Assembly: GCA_900457075.1 (NCBI GenBank)
Contig: UGYN01000002.1
Location: 4,092,001 to 4,156,000, forward strand
DNA from: Serratia quinivorans
Lineage (GTDB): Bacteria; Pseudomonadota; Gammaproteobacteria; Enterobacterales; Enterobacteriaceae
Length of the DNA stretch: 64,000 nucleotides
Direction: 5' to 3'
The stretch's first letter is position 1. Each line of letters starts with the position of its first letter. A program made the translations under genes and the position numbers. Of this stretch, positions 10,375-19,952 are shown in pieces. Under the pieces are notes generated by a model. That model made no database searches, was not told where the DNA came from, and worked only from the letters and a program-made list of their open reading frames with translations.

Positions 10375-11571
10375 ATGTTAAGGGTGGAGATGCTCAGCAC
10401 CGGTGATGAGGTGCTGCACGGGCAAATTATAGATACCAACGCCGCCTGGCTGGCTGATTATCTGTTCCAGCAGGGTATGCCGATGAGCGGCCGTGAAACG
10501 GTGGGGGACAGCCTCTCCTCTTTGATTGAAACATTACTGGAGCGTAGCCACATCACCGATGTGCTGATCGTGAACGGCGGTCTGGGGCCGACCAGTGACG
10601 ATCTCAGCGCGCTGGCGGCGGCTAGCGCTTGTGGTGTTGAGCTGGTGGAACATGCTGAATGGTTGGCGCGTATGGAGGCTTATTTTGCCGAACGTGGTCG
10701 GCCGATGGCGGCTTCAAACCGTAAACAGGCGCAGATCCCGGCAAACGCCGAGATGCTCGATAACCCGGTGGGTACCGCCTGTGGCTTTGCGTTGAAGCTG
10801 AACCGGTGCACGATGTTTTTCACCCCCGGTGTCCCTTCTGAATTTAAAGTGATGGTCGAGCAGCAAATTGTCCCGCGCCTGCGCGAGCGCTTTACCTTGC
10901 CGGCTGCGCCGCTGTGTTTGCGTTTAACCACCTTTGGTACCTCCGAGAGCGATCTGGCCGCCGAACTCGATGGCATGCCGCTACCGCCGGAAGTAGTGCT
11001 CGGTTACCGCTCTTCCAGCCCGATCATTGAGCTGAAGCTGACAGGCCCGGTCAGCCAGCGTGCGGCGATGGAGCAGGCCTGGGAACGGGTACGCCAGGTG
11101 GCGGGTGACAACACCCTGTTTGAGGGCACTATTGGCCTGCCGGCAGCACTGACGCAACGCTTGAACCAGCAAGGGTTAAAGCTGGCGCTGAGCGAACAGT
11201 TCAGCGCCGGATTGATCAATCTGCAGTTGCAGACCGAAGGCGCACCGCTGGCCGGTGGCGAGCTGCTACCGTCGCACTGTGTGGAAACACTGGAAACCAC
11301 GCTGGCCCGCGCTCGTTCTCTGGCGGAACTGACCGGGGCACAGCTGGCGCTGGCGGTCAGTGCCATGAGCGGTGACCAGGTGAGCGTGGTGCTGCACACG
11401 CCGAAAGGCGGTATCGGGCAGACGGTTCGTTACCGGGCAGCGCGTCATGGTTTACGGCTACGGCAAGAGTCGGTAGCAATGCTGGCATTGGACATGCTGC
11501 GGCGCTGGCTGAACGGTGGGCCAGTGTGTGGGAAAAACGGCTGGCTGGAGATCGTCGAGATTATCGAGTAG
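10375..11571 (+). CDS. yfaY: CinA-like protein YfaY
   Basis: Two-domain CinA-family protein of 398 residues. The N-terminal molybdopterin-binding-like (MoCF) domain is clear: MLSTGDEVLHGQIIDTNA, VNGGLGPTSDDLSALA and NPVGTACGFALKLN. The C-terminal domain corresponds to the nicotinamide-mononucleotide amidohydrolase domain, but the usual AESCTGG nucleophile motif is replaced by LSEQFSAG at about residue 285, so amidase activity is doubtful. Start ATG 10375 follows GGGAGAG and gives the family N-terminus MLRVEMLSTGDEV; the in-frame ATG at 10360 has no ribosome site. It stands alone between tyrP and the toxin locus. Confidence 0.9.
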   Translation: MLRVEMLSTGDEVLHGQIIDTNAAWLADYLFQQGMPMSGRETVGDSLSSLIETLLERSHITDVLIVNGGLGPTSDDLSALAAASACGVELVEHAEWLARMEAYFAERGRPMAASNRKQAQIPANAEMLDNPVGTACGFALKLNRCTMFFTPGVPSEFKVMVEQQIVPRLRERFTLPAAPLCLRLTTFGTSESDLAAELDGMPLPPEVVLGYRSSSPIIELKLTGPVSQRAAMEQAWERVRQVAGDNTLFEGTIGLPAALTQRLNQQGLKLALSEQFSAGLINLQLQTEGAPLAGGELLPSHCVETLETTLARARSLAELTGAQLALAVSAMSGDQVSVVLHTPKGGIGQTVRYRAARHGLRLRQESVAMLALDMLRRWLNGGPVCGKNGWLEIVEIIE

Positions 11572-11574
11572 AGA

Positions 11575-11808
11575 ATGCTTGATGGTAGTGATATATCCCT
11601 TATTAATCATAACATTATAAGGGGTTATCGCGTTGAAGATAGGCTGTTACAATCGCTGCGGGTGCTTGAGACTATTCGTCTTGGGCATTGTGTGGAAAGG
11701 CGGATAGATGAAAGCCCCAAACTGACTATCAATCAGAATGGGGCTGCCCTAACGCCTAGACACCGTTATGGTAGCCCCTTCACAGCAAGGAGGCAAGCAT
11801 GCGGTTAA
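11575..11808 (+). CDS. possible mok-like leader reading frame of the hok locus
   Basis: An open frame that ends 10 bases inside the downstream Hok-like gene, in a different frame. In plasmid hok/sok loci a mok frame overlaps the hok start and its translation controls hok. The frame here could begin at several GTG/TTG codons, of which the GTG near 11691 gives a 39-codon product. The protein itself is not recognisable. The surrounding RNA contains AGCCCC at 11713-11718 and again near 11775 facing GGGGCT near 11740, the kind of pairing seen in hok leaders. Offered as a hypothesis. Confidence 0.3.
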   Translation: MLDGSDISLINHNIIRGYRVEDRLLQSLRVLETIRLGHCVERRIDESPKLTINQNGAALTPRHRYGSPFTARRQACG

Positions 11809-11951
11809 AGCATGTGTTTCACTCGTTAACTGTTGTATGTATTACTATTTTGATATTCATTTGGATGATAAGAGACTCACTGTGTGAGCTGACAATCTAT
11901 CAGGAAAATATCACTATATTGATCAGGTTAGCTTGTGATGTGAAGCGGTAA
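11799..11951 (+). CDS. Hok/Gef family type I toxin
   Basis: A 50-residue inner-membrane toxin of the Hok/Gef family, too short for most gene callers. The sequence has a basic start, a single hydrophobic helix (LTVVCITILIFIWMI, residues 10-24), the RDSLCEL motif that matches the RKDLCEV hallmark including the conserved cysteine, and a short periplasmic tail. AAGGAGG lies 7 bases before the ATG. The leader (about 11700-11798) shows AGCCCC/GGGGCT pairing and a TAGACACCG...GGTAGCCCC stretch like chromosomal hok leaders, so a Sok-type antisense RNA on the minus strand is expected but cannot be placed exactly. Such proteins depolarise the membrane when translated. It is not associated with a visible mobile element. 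Confidence 0.8.
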   Translation: MRLKHVFHSLTVVCITILIFIWMIRDSLCELTIYQENITILIRLACDVKR

Positions 11952-11957
11952 TCATAG

Positions 11958-11975
11958 GGCGGGGGAAACCCCGCC
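11958..11975. terminator. hairpin between hok-like gene and yfaE
   Basis: GGCGGGG/CCCCGCC stem around GAAA, without a long T-run on either side (TTCT on plus). It lies between the convergent toxin gene and yfaE and could end both transcripts. Confidence 0.6.
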
Positions 11976-12011
11976 TTCTGGTCTTCAGGCGTGGTTCAGG
12001 CACCCAACTCT

Positions 12012-12272
12012 TCAAATTTCCAGCTCGATATCGGTCAGTGGCATACAGCAGCAGGGCAGGATTTCACCGTCGTTGATAAATGCCAATGGCGGCTGTCGGT
12101 AAACCACATCACCTTTCACCAACTTCAGGCGGCAGGCGCCGCAATAGCCGGAACGGCACTGGTATTCCACCTCAACGTCGTGCAATTCCAGCACGTCGAG
12201 CAGACAGTTTTCACTTTTGGGGCAGGATAGCTGCGTACCACTGGCACGCAGCGTGACGATTGATGATGCCAT
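12012..12272 (-). CDS. yfaE: 2Fe-2S ferredoxin YfaE
   Basis: Small plant-type [2Fe-2S] ferredoxin of 86 residues that maintains the diferric-tyrosyl radical cofactor of NrdB. Cluster cysteines are visible as QCRSGYCGACR (Cys39, Cys44, Cys47) with the fourth in the CCC at residues 74-76. It follows nrdB by three bases in the same direction, the order known from E. coli, which supports a maintenance role for the reductase. An unusual run of three cysteines surrounds the last ligand. Confidence 0.93.
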   Translation of the reverse strand: MASSIVTLRASGTQLSCPKSENCLLDVLELHDVEVEYQCRSGYCGACRLKLVKGDVVYRQPPLAFINDGEILPCCCMPLTDIELEI

Positions 12273-12275
12273 CGC

Positions 12276-13406
12276 TTAGAGTTCGAAGTCGCTCAGGTCG
12301 TCGGCATGCACTTCCGAGTCGATCTGGCCGACCAGGTAGGAGCTGACTTCCACTTCCTGCGGTGCAACCTGCACGTTGTCTGACACTAACCAGGCGTTGA
12401 TCCACGGGATCGGGTTAGAGCGGGTGGCGAACGGCAGGCCGAGACCCACCGCCTGCATGCGGATATTGGTGATGTATTCCACATACTGGCACAGAATGTC
12501 TTTGTTCAGGCCGATCATTGAGCCGTCACGGAACAGGTATTCCGCCCACTCTTTTTCCTGCTCGGCAGCCAGTACAAACAGGTCATAGCACTGCTGCTGA
12601 CACTCAACGGCGATTTCCGCCATCTCCGGGTCATCTGCGCCGGAACGCATCAGGTTCAGCATGTGCTGGGTACCGGTCAGGTGCAGCGCTTCGTCACGGG
12701 CAATCAGCTTGATGATTTTGGCATTGCCTTCCATCAGTTCACGTTCCGCGAAGGCAAATGAACAGGCAAAGCTGACGTAGAAGCGGATGGCTTCGAGTGC
12801 GTTAACGCTCATCAGGCACAGATAGAGCTGTTTCTTCAGCGCGCGCAGGGTAACGGTTACTGTCTTGCCGTTGACCTGATGGGTGCCTTCACCCAACAGA
12901 TGATAGTAGCCGGTCATCTCGATCAGATCGTCGTAGTAGCCGGAGATGTCTTTCGCGCGCTTGAGGATCTCTTCGTTAGTGACGATGTCGTCAAACACGA
13001 TCGCCGGATCGTTGACGATGTTACGGATAATATGGGTGTAAGAACGGGAGTGGATGGTCTCAGAGAAGGACCAGGTTTCTATCCAGGTTTCCAGCTCCGG
13101 GATCGAGATCAGCGGCAGCAGCGCGACGTTCGGGCTACGTCCCTGGATTGAATCGAGCAGCGTCTGATATTTCAGGTTGCTGATGAAAATGTGTTTTTCA
13201 TGTTCCGGCAGCGCCTGGTAGTCGATACGGTCGCGGGAAACGTCAACTTCTTCCGGACGCCAGAAAAAGGACAGTTGCTTCTCAATCAGCTTTTCGAAAA
13301 TTTCATGTTTTTGCTGATCGAAACGCGCAACGTTAACCGACTGACCGAAGAACATCGGCTCCAGCAACTGGTTGTTTTTATTCTGAGAAAATGTGGTGTA
13401 AGCCAT
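12276..13406 (-). CDS. nrdB: class Ia ribonucleotide reductase beta subunit NrdB
   Basis: R2 subunit that houses the di-iron/tyrosyl radical cofactor for dNTP synthesis. The 376 residues match the family. Iron ligands and radical tyrosine are seen: Asp85, then [11 protein letters not shown] with Glu116, His119 and radical Tyr123, and later ERELMEGN and [11 protein letters not shown] with the second half of the ligands. The C-terminal tail ending in DLSDFEL is the segment that docks to NrdA. It is downstream of nrdA with a hairpin in the 70-base gap and upstream of yfaE. Confidence 0.97.
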   Translation of the reverse strand: MAYTTFSQNKNNQLLEPMFFGQSVNVARFDQQKHEIFEKLIEKQLSFFWRPEEVDVSRDRIDYQALPEHEKHIFISNLKYQTLLDSIQGRSPNVALLPLISIPELETWIETWSFSETIHSRSYTHIIRNIVNDPAIVFDDIVTNEEILKRAKDISGYYDDLIEMTGYYHLLGEGTHQVNGKTVTVTLRALKKQLYLCLMSVNALEAIRFYVSFACSFAFAERELMEGNAKIIKLIARDEALHLTGTQHMLNLMRSGADDPEMAEIAVECQQQCYDLFVLAAEQEKEWAEYLFRDGSMIGLNKDILCQYVEYITNIRMQAVGLGLPFATRSNPIPWINAWLVSDNVQVAPQEVEVSSYLVGQIDSEVHADDLSDFEL

Positions 13407-13442
13407 AAGCCTGAATCCATTAGTGCCGTGCTGAATTAGAAG

Positions 13443-13463
13443 GGGCCGGAAGAGTTCCGGCCC
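13443..13463 (-). other. hairpin in the nrdA-nrdB gap
   Basis: GGGCCGGA/TTCCGGCCC stem with a four-base loop between the two cotranscribed genes. No T-run follows on the minus strand (TTCTAATT), so it may be a processing or stabilising structure rather than a terminator. Confidence 0.55.
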
Positions 13464-13476
13464 GCTGTGTCAAACT

Positions 13477-15765
13477 TTAGATCTTGCAGGCGCCGCTTTC
13501 GCAGTCATCATCGCCGCCCTTTGCCGGCAGCAAATCTTCCTGAATATCATCGGCACCGTCGCGGGTGTTCTGATAGTACAGCGTCTTGACACCAAACTTG
13601 TAGGTGGTGAGCAGGTCTTTCAACAACTGCTTCATTGGCACCTTGCCGCCCGGGAAACGGGTTGGGTCATAGTTGGTGTTGGCAGAGATCGACTGGTCGA
13701 TAAACTTCTGCATCAGACCGACCAGTTGCAGGTAGCCGTCGTTGTTCGGCATTTCCCACAGCAGTTCGTAGTCGTTTTTCAGACGCTCATACTCTGGCAC
13801 CACCTGGCGCAGAATGCCGTCTTTCGACGCTTTGATACTGATGTGGCCACGTGGTGGCTCAATGCCGTTGGTAGCATTGGAAATCTGCGAAGAGGTTTCC
13901 GAAGGCATCAGCGCCGACAGGGTAGAGTTGCGCAGACCGGTTTCCTTGATCTCTTTACGCAGGGTTTCCCAGTCGTAGTGCAGAGGCTCCTGGCAGATGA
14001 CATCCAGATCTTTCTTGTAGGTGTCGATCGGCAGAATACCCTGTGAATAAGTGGTTTCATTGAACCACGGGCAGGCACCCTGTTCCTGAGCCAGACGGTT
14101 CGAGGCTTTCAGCAGGTAATACTGAATGGCTTCGAAAGTCTTGTGGGTCAGGGCATTAGCGCTGCCGTCGGAGTAGCGTACGCCGTTCTTCGCCAGGTAA
14201 TAAGCGTAGTTGATCACGCCGATACCCAGGGTGCGACGGCCCATGGCGCCACGATGAGCGGCTTTGATTGGGTAGTCCTGGTAATCCAGCAGGGCATCCA
14301 ATGCACGTACCGCCAGGGTAGCCAACTCTTCCAGATCGTCCAGGCTTTCGATGGCGCCGAGGTTAAAGGCGGACAGCGTACACAGGGCGATTTCGCCGTT
14401 TTCGTCGTTGACGTCATCGAGTGGCTTGGTCGGCAGGGCGATTTCCAGGCACAGGTTGGACTGACGTACCGGCGCGATCTGCGGATCAAACGGGCTGTGA
14501 GTGTTGCAGTGGTCAACGTTCTGGATGTAGATACGGCCGGTAGAGGCGCGTTCCTGCATCATCAGTGAGAACAGCTCAACCGCTTTCACACGTTTCTGGC
14601 GAATGCTGTCGTCTTGTTCGTACTGGGTGTATAGACGTTCGAATTCGTCCTGATCGGCGAAGAACGCGTCATACAGGCCTGGGACGTCAGAAGGGCTGAA
14701 CAGGGTGATGTCCTGGCCCTTGATCAGGCGCTGGTACATCAGGCGGTTCAACTGCACGCCGTAGTCCATGTGACGTACGCGGTTACCTTCAACGCCGCGG
14801 TTGTTTTTCAACACCAGCAGGCTTTCAACTTCCAGATGCCACATTGGATAGAACAGAGTGGCCGCACCGCCACGCACGCCGCCCTGGGAACAGGACTTCA
14901 CTGCGGTCTGGAAATGTTTGTAGAACGGGATACAACCGGTATGGAAGGCTTCACCGCCACGGATCGGGCTGCCCAGCGCACGGATGCGGCCGGCGTTGAT
15001 ACCGATACCGGCACGTTGCGAAACGTATTTCACAATGGCGCTGGAGGTGGCGTTAATTGAATCCAGGCTGTCGCCGCACTCGATCAGCACACAAGAGCTG
15101 AACTGGCGGGTTGGGGTGCGCACGCCGGACATGATTGGCGTAGGCAGTGAAATCTTGAAGGTGGAGATCGCGTCGTAGAAACGTTTAACGTAGTCCAGAC
15201 GGGTATCACGCGGATAGTTGGAGAACAGGCACGCGGCAACCAGGATATACAGGAACTGAGCGCTCTCGTAGATCTCGCCGCTAACGCGGTTCTGCACCAG
15301 ATACTTCCCTTCCAGCTGTTTAACGGCTGCGTAGGAGAAGTTCATATCACGCCAGTGATCGATAAAGGAGTCCATCTGCTCGAACTCTTCAGTGGTGTAG
15401 TCTTCCAGCAGATGCTTATCGTACTTGCCCATTTCTACCATGCGCGTTACGTGAGCGAGCAGCTTCGGCGGTTCGAATTGACCGTAAGCTTTTTTGCGCA
15501 GATGGAAGATGGCCAGGCGTGCTGCCAGATACTGGTAGTCCGGCGCGTCGCGGGAGATCAGATCGGCTGCAGCTTTGATAATGGTTTCATGAATATCAGC
15601 AGTTTTGATGCCGTCATAAAACTGAATATGAGAACGCAACTCTACTTGAGAAACCGAGACGTTGTTTAACCCTTCCGCGGCCCAGTCGATGACACGGTGG
15701 ATTTTGTCGAGGTTGATGCGCTCTTTACGGCCATCGCGTTTAGTTACAAGCAGACTTTGGTTCAT
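13477..15765 (-). CDS. nrdA: class Ia ribonucleotide reductase alpha subunit NrdA
   Basis: R1 catalytic subunit that reduces ribonucleoside diphosphates. The 762-residue protein begins with an ATP-cone (LLVTKRDGRKERINLDKIHRV), has SSCVLIECGDS with the first redox cysteine, NLCLEIALPTKP with the thiyl-radical cysteine and flanking Asn/Glu, ALCTLSAFNLG with the second redox cysteine, and the C-terminal CESGACKI shuttle pair. First gene of nrdA-nrdB-yfaE; the long upstream region carries NrdR-like and DnaA boxes, matching known control of this operon. Confidence 0.97.
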   Translation of the reverse strand: MNQSLLVTKRDGRKERINLDKIHRVIDWAAEGLNNVSVSQVELRSHIQFYDGIKTADIHETIIKAAADLISRDAPDYQYLAARLAIFHLRKKAYGQFEPPKLLAHVTRMVEMGKYDKHLLEDYTTEEFEQMDSFIDHWRDMNFSYAAVKQLEGKYLVQNRVSGEIYESAQFLYILVAACLFSNYPRDTRLDYVKRFYDAISTFKISLPTPIMSGVRTPTRQFSSCVLIECGDSLDSINATSSAIVKYVSQRAGIGINAGRIRALGSPIRGGEAFHTGCIPFYKHFQTAVKSCSQGGVRGGAATLFYPMWHLEVESLLVLKNNRGVEGNRVRHMDYGVQLNRLMYQRLIKGQDITLFSPSDVPGLYDAFFADQDEFERLYTQYEQDDSIRQKRVKAVELFSLMMQERASTGRIYIQNVDHCNTHSPFDPQIAPVRQSNLCLEIALPTKPLDDVNDENGEIALCTLSAFNLGAIESLDDLEELATLAVRALDALLDYQDYPIKAAHRGAMGRRTLGIGVINYAYYLAKNGVRYSDGSANALTHKTFEAIQYYLLKASNRLAQEQGACPWFNETTYSQGILPIDTYKKDLDVICQEPLHYDWETLRKEIKETGLRNSTLSALMPSETSSQISNATNGIEPPRGHISIKASKDGILRQVVPEYERLKNDYELLWEMPNNDGYLQLVGLMQKFIDQSISANTNYDPTRFPGGKVPMKQLLKDLLTTYKFGVKTLYYQNTRDGADDIQEDLLPAKGGDDDCESGACKI

Positions 15766-15829
15766 GTGGTGTTTTACCTGTCCGTATGGTGCCCCTAAGC
15801 AGAAGTGTAGTAGCTCTGCTCAGTATGTA

Positions 15830-15846
15830 AACACTATATATAGGGG
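15830..15846. promoter_or_regulatory. NrdR box upstream of nrdA
   Basis: ACACTATATATAGGGGT closely matches the ACACWATATATWGTGT type consensus of the NrdR repressor. NrdR usually binds two boxes about three helical turns apart; I do not see an equally good partner. Confidence 0.6.
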
Positions 15847-15916
15847 TTGTATGTCGGTGAGGTAACAAGATAGTGAGAAAACAGGGCGTTTGCAAGTGAA
15901 CAAAAGTGGCCTAATT

Positions 15917-15925
15917 TGTGGATAA
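15917..15925 (-). promoter_or_regulatory. DnaA box upstream of nrdA
   Basis: TGTGGATAA is an exact reverse complement of the DnaA box TTATCCACA. DnaA-dependent control of nrdAB is known in E. coli, so the location is meaningful; single 9-mers do occur by chance. Confidence 0.6.
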
Positions 15926-16202
15926 CTTGGGGGTGAAATGTGACTTGTCTTTCGCAGTGCGCGCTGTGACTGGCGCGACAAGCTTGTCAATAAGCGGGAT
16001 AAGAATTTCCTTAGAATCAGAAAAACGTGATCGTTTGCCGCTTTATTAAACGTTAGAAAAAAACGGCATATTGATCTGATTTAATATTCTTAAAAACTGT
16101 TTACAACGACGATTTTGATCGAAAGCGGAAGAATTAGGTATTTATCTTAATGTTATCGGCGCACCGGGCCTGACAGGCCAGTCCCGGCGCACTCGGAGAG
16201 CC

Positions 16203-16928
16203 TCAGCCTTCGTGCTGAGTATGTACCATATAGTTCACATCAACGTTGCGGCCAAGCTTGAAATGGTCGGTGATTGGGTTGTAATGCAGGCCGATCATAT
16301 GCTTTTCGCGCAGTGGCGTGCCGTCAACCCAACCGATCAGTTCAGAAGGGCGGATGAACTTCTTATGGTCATGGGTGCCCTGTGGCACCATCTTCAGAAT
16401 ATATTCCGCACCGACCACTGCCATCAACCAGGCTTTGGTATTGCGGTTAATGGTGGAGAAAAACACGTGGCCACCCGGTTTGACCAGGTGAGCGCAGGCG
16501 CGTACCACCGAGGCCGGGTCGGGAACGTGCTCCAGCATTTCCATGCAGGTCACTACGTCATAGCGCTGCGGGTTGGCCTGTGCATGGCTTTCTACCGTTT
16601 CCTGGATGTAAGCCACATTCACGCCGCTTTCCAGCGCGTGCAACCGGGCAACCTGCAGCGGCTCGGCGCCCATGTCCAGCCCGGTGACCTGTGCGCCTTC
16701 GCGCGCCATGCTTTCCGCCAAAATGCCGCCGCCGCAGCCCACGTCGAGGACGGTTTTGTCAAAAATGCCGCCGGCACGCTGCAGGATGTAGTTCAGACGC
16801 AGCGGGTTGATACGGTGCAGCGGCTTGAATTCACCTTCCAAATCCCACCAGCGTGAGGCCACGGCCTCGAACTTGGCGATTTCATGATGGTCTACGTTTT
16901 GCGCTTGACTGGATGATTCTGCATTCAT
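16203..16928 (-). CDS. ubiG: ubiquinone methyltransferase UbiG
   Basis: S-adenosylmethionine-dependent O-methyltransferase acting twice in ubiquinone (coenzyme Q8) synthesis. The 241-residue product shows the SAM motif [52 protein letters not shown] and the membrane-contact segment near [13 protein letters not shown] chose Met at 16928 ([23 protein letters not shown]), the family N-terminus, with AGGAG 12 bases upstream; a longer frame to 17015 gives no family match. It is divergent from gyrA, as in other enterics. Confidence 0.95.
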   Translation of the reverse strand: MNAESSSQAQNVDHHEIAKFEAVASRWWDLEGEFKPLHRINPLRLNYILQRAGGIFDKTVLDVGCGGGILAESMAREGAQVTGLDMGAEPLQVARLHALESGVNVAYIQETVESHAQANPQRYDVVTCMEMLEHVPDPASVVRACAHLVKPGGHVFFSTINRNTKAWLMAVVGAEYILKMVPQGTHDHKKFIRPSELIGWVDGTPLREKHMIGLHYNPITDHFKLGRNVDVNYMVHTQHEG

Positions 16929-17140
16929 GGGCGTATTTGGCTCCTGGTTCTCGTTGCGCGGATTATACATGTTCCGGCGCAGCACCGTCTGTGCCGATGC
17001 ATTTTTACTGCACATATATGCACAATTTAAGTTAAACAGCGGCGGTTATTTTCCCGTAAAGCGTGCTTTGTGATATAGTTTTACACCTTTGCCACTATGG
17101 CAGCGGGCAGATGAATCATTAGTAGAGGGATAGCAGCTCC

Positions 17141-19789
17141 ATGAGCGACCTTGCCAGAGAAATCACACCGGTAAACATCGAAGACGAGTTGAAAAACTCG
17201 TATCTGGACTACGCGATGTCCGTAATTGTCGGACGTGCGCTGCCAGATGTTCGTGATGGACTGAAGCCGGTGCACCGTCGCGTTTTGTTCGCGATGAGTG
17301 TATTGGGTAACGACTGGAATAAACCATACAAGAAATCGGCCCGTGTCGTTGGGGACGTAATCGGTAAATATCACCCACACGGTGACAGCGCGGTTTACGA
17401 CACCATCGTGCGTATGGCCCAACCGTTTTCACTGCGCTATATGCTGGTGGACGGTCAGGGTAACTTCGGTTCTGTCGATGGCGACTCCGCCGCGGCGATG
17501 CGTTATACCGAAGTGCGCATGTCCAAAATTGCTCACGAACTGCTGGCGGATCTGGAAAAAGAAACCGTCGACTTCGTGCCTAACTACGATGGCACCGAGC
17601 AGATCCCGGCCGTCATGCCAACCAAGATCCCGAACCTGCTGGTAAACGGCGCGTCGGGCATCGCCGTGGGTATGGCCACCAACATTCCGCCGCATAACCT
17701 GTCAGAGGTTATCAACGGCTGCCTGGCCTATATCGATGATGAAAACATCAGCATCGAAGGCCTGATGGAATACATCCCGGGGCCGGACTTCCCGACTGCG
17801 GCGATCATCAATGGCCGTCGCGGCATTGAAGAGGCTTACCGCACCGGGCGCGGCAAAATCTACCTGCGCGCGCGCGCCGAAGTAGAAGCCGATGCCAAAA
17901 CCGGTCGCGAAACCATCATTGTTCACGAGATCCCGTATCAGGTGAACAAGGCGCGTCTGATCGAGAAGATCGCCGAGCTGGTCAAAGAAAAACGCGTGGA
18001 AGGCATCAGCGCGCTGCGTGACGAGTCCGACAAAGACGGCATGCGCATCGTAGTTGAAATCAAACGCGACGCGGTCGGCGAAGTGGTGCTGAACAACCTG
18101 TATTCGCTGACGCAACTGCAGGTCACCTTCGGCATCAACATGGTGGCATTGCATCAGGGCCAGCCGAAACTGCTGAACCTGAAAGACATTCTGCAGGCGT
18201 TTGTTCGCCACCGCCGTGAAGTGGTGACCCGCCGTACCATCTTCGAACTGCGTAAAGCCCGCGATCGCGCCCATATCCTGGAAGCGCTGGCCATCGCACT
18301 GGCGAACATCGATCCGATTATCGAGATGATCCGCCGTGCGCCAACCCCTGCGGAAGCGAAAGCCGCGTTGGTTGCTCAAGCCTGGGATCTGGGTAATGTG
18401 GCAGCCATGCTGGAGCGCGCCGGTGACGACGCCGCTCGCCCTGAGTGGCTGGAGCCGGAGTTCGGCATCCGTGACGGTAAATACCATCTGACCGAGCAGC
18501 AGGCTCAGGCGATCCTGGATCTGCGCCTGCAGAAACTGACCGGCCTGGAGCATGAAAAGCTGCTGGACGAGTATAAAGAGCTGCTGACGGCGATTGCCGC
18601 GCTGATCTTTATTCTGGAAAACCCAGACCGTCTGATGGAAGTGATCCGCGAAGAGCTGGTGGCAATCAAAGAGCAGTACAACGATGGCCGCCGCACCGAG
18701 ATCACCGCCAATACTTCAGATATCAATATCGAAGACCTGATCAACCAGGAAGACGTGGTCGTTACGCTGTCGCACCAGGGCTATGTGAAGTATCAGCCTC
18801 TGACCGACTATGAAGCGCAACGCCGCGGCGGTAAAGGCAAGTCAGCGGCGCGTATTAAAGAAGAAGACTTTATCGATCGTCTGTTGGTGGCCAACACCCA
18901 CGACACGATCCTGTGCTTCTCCAGCCGTGGCCGTCTGTACTGGATGAAGGTGTATCAACTGCCTGAAGCCAGCCGTGGCGCGCGCGGTCGTCCAATCGTC
19001 AACCTGCTGCCGCTGGAAGCCAATGAGCGTATTACCGCCATTCTGCCGGTACGCGAGTATGAAGAAGGGCGTCACGTGTTTATGGCTACCGCCAGCGGCA
19101 CCGTGAAGAAAACCGCATTGACCGATTTCAGCCGCCCGCGCAGCGCCGGCATCATCGCCGTTAACCTCAACGAGGGTGACGAGCTGATTGGTGTTGACCT
19201 GACCGACGGCAGCAATGAAGTCATGCTGTTCTCCGCCAATGGTAAAGTAGTGCGCTTCCCGGAAACGCAGGTGCGTTCTATGGGTCGTACTGCCACCGGC
19301 GTACGCGGTATCAACCTGGGCGAAGGCGACAGCGTTATTTCCCTGATTGTGCCACGCGGTGAAGGCGACATTCTGACCGTTACCCAGAATGGCTACGGTA
19401 AACGTACCGCAGTCACCGAATATCCGACCAAGTCACGCGCTACCCAAGGGGTTATCTCCATTAAGGTGAGCGAGCGTAATGGTCAGGTAGTGGGTGCGGT
19501 TCAGGTGGATACCACCGACCAGATCATGATGATTACCGATGCAGGCACGCTGGTGCGTACCCGCGTATCGGAAGTTAGCGTGGTGGGTCGTAATACCCAG
19601 GGTGTTACGCTGATCCGTACTGCGGAAGACGAGAACGTCGTCGGTCTGCAGCGTGTAGCCGAGCCGGTGGAAGACGAAGAGCTGGACAGCCTCGAACCGG
19701 GTGCGGAAGTTGCAGAAGAAGACGCTGCACCGCTGGACGAAGGCGATGATTCTGAAGCGCCAGACGACGCGGAAGAAGACAACGCCTAA
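17141..19789 (+). CDS. gyrA: DNA gyrase subunit A
   Basis: Breakage-reunion subunit of the type II topoisomerase that introduces negative supercoils. The 882 residues include the N-terminal winged-helix domain with catalytic Tyr122 (AAAMRYTE), the quinolone-resistance region [13 protein letters not shown], the tower/coiled-coil region and a C-terminal beta-pinwheel (RGGKGKSA GyrA box near residue 565), followed by an acidic tail ([11 protein letters not shown]... DDAEEDNA). Ser83 and Asp87 are the wild-type, quinolone-susceptible residues. AGAGGGA precedes the ATG. A rho-independent terminator follows. Confidence 0.98.
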   Translation: MSDLAREITPVNIEDELKNSYLDYAMSVIVGRALPDVRDGLKPVHRRVLFAMSVLGNDWNKPYKKSARVVGDVIGKYHPHGDSAVYDTIVRMAQPFSLRYMLVDGQGNFGSVDGDSAAAMRYTEVRMSKIAHELLADLEKETVDFVPNYDGTEQIPAVMPTKIPNLLVNGASGIAVGMATNIPPHNLSEVINGCLAYIDDENISIEGLMEYIPGPDFPTAAIINGRRGIEEAYRTGRGKIYLRARAEVEADAKTGRETIIVHEIPYQVNKARLIEKIAELVKEKRVEGISALRDESDKDGMRIVVEIKRDAVGEVVLNNLYSLTQLQVTFGINMVALHQGQPKLLNLKDILQAFVRHRREVVTRRTIFELRKARDRAHILEALAIALANIDPIIEMIRRAPTPAEAKAALVAQAWDLGNVAAMLERAGDDAARPEWLEPEFGIRDGKYHLTEQQAQAILDLRLQKLTGLEHEKLLDEYKELLTAIAALIFILENPDRLMEVIREELVAIKEQYNDGRRTEITANTSDINIEDLINQEDVVVTLSHQGYVKYQPLTDYEAQRRGGKGKSAARIKEEDFIDRLLVANTHDTILCFSSRGRLYWMKVYQLPEASRGARGRPIVNLLPLEANERITAILPVREYEEGRHVFMATASGTVKKTALTDFSRPRSAGIIAVNLNEGDELIGVDLTDGSNEVMLFSANGKVVRFPETQVRSMGRTATGVRGINLGEGDSVISLIVPRGEGDILTVTQNGYGKRTAVTEYPTKSRATQGVISIKVSERNGQVVGAVQVDTTDQIMMITDAGTLVRTRVSEVSVVGRNTQGVTLIRTAEDENVVGLQRVAEPVEDEELDSLEPGAEVAEEDAAPLDEGDDSEAPDDAEEDNA

Positions 19790-19830
19790 GCCATAGGGGC
19801 CGGCACATGCCCCTATCGCACTGAGGTAAC

Positions 19831-19861
19831 AAGGGCCTGGCAGCGATGCTAGGCCCTTTTT
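19831..19861 (+). terminator. gyrA terminator
   Basis: AAGGGCCT/AGGCCCTT stem with a 13-base loop followed by TTTTT. Confidence 0.85.
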
Positions 19862-19952
19862 CAGTTCTATGGTTTAATTGCCGGACCCAAGCCTGAGCTC
19901 CCGGCTTTGCTATGAACGCGCTGGTCGCCACTGACATTCGTATGGTATCCGA

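Larger units (their letters stand above)
15766..16202 (-). promoter_or_regulatory. nrdA upstream regulatory region
   Basis: A 437-base gene-free region between nrdA and ubiG. It contains a strong NrdR-box match and a perfect DnaA box (listed separately), AT-rich tracts at 16020-16140, and near the ubiG end a GC-rich imperfect stem around 16158-16190 (GCGCACCGGGCC...CCCGGCGC) that may end ubiG transcription although no T-run follows. Confidence 0.6.

Noticed and set aside
17384..17404. Quinolone-resistance mutations in gyrA
   Set aside because: Ser83 and Asp87 are wild type.
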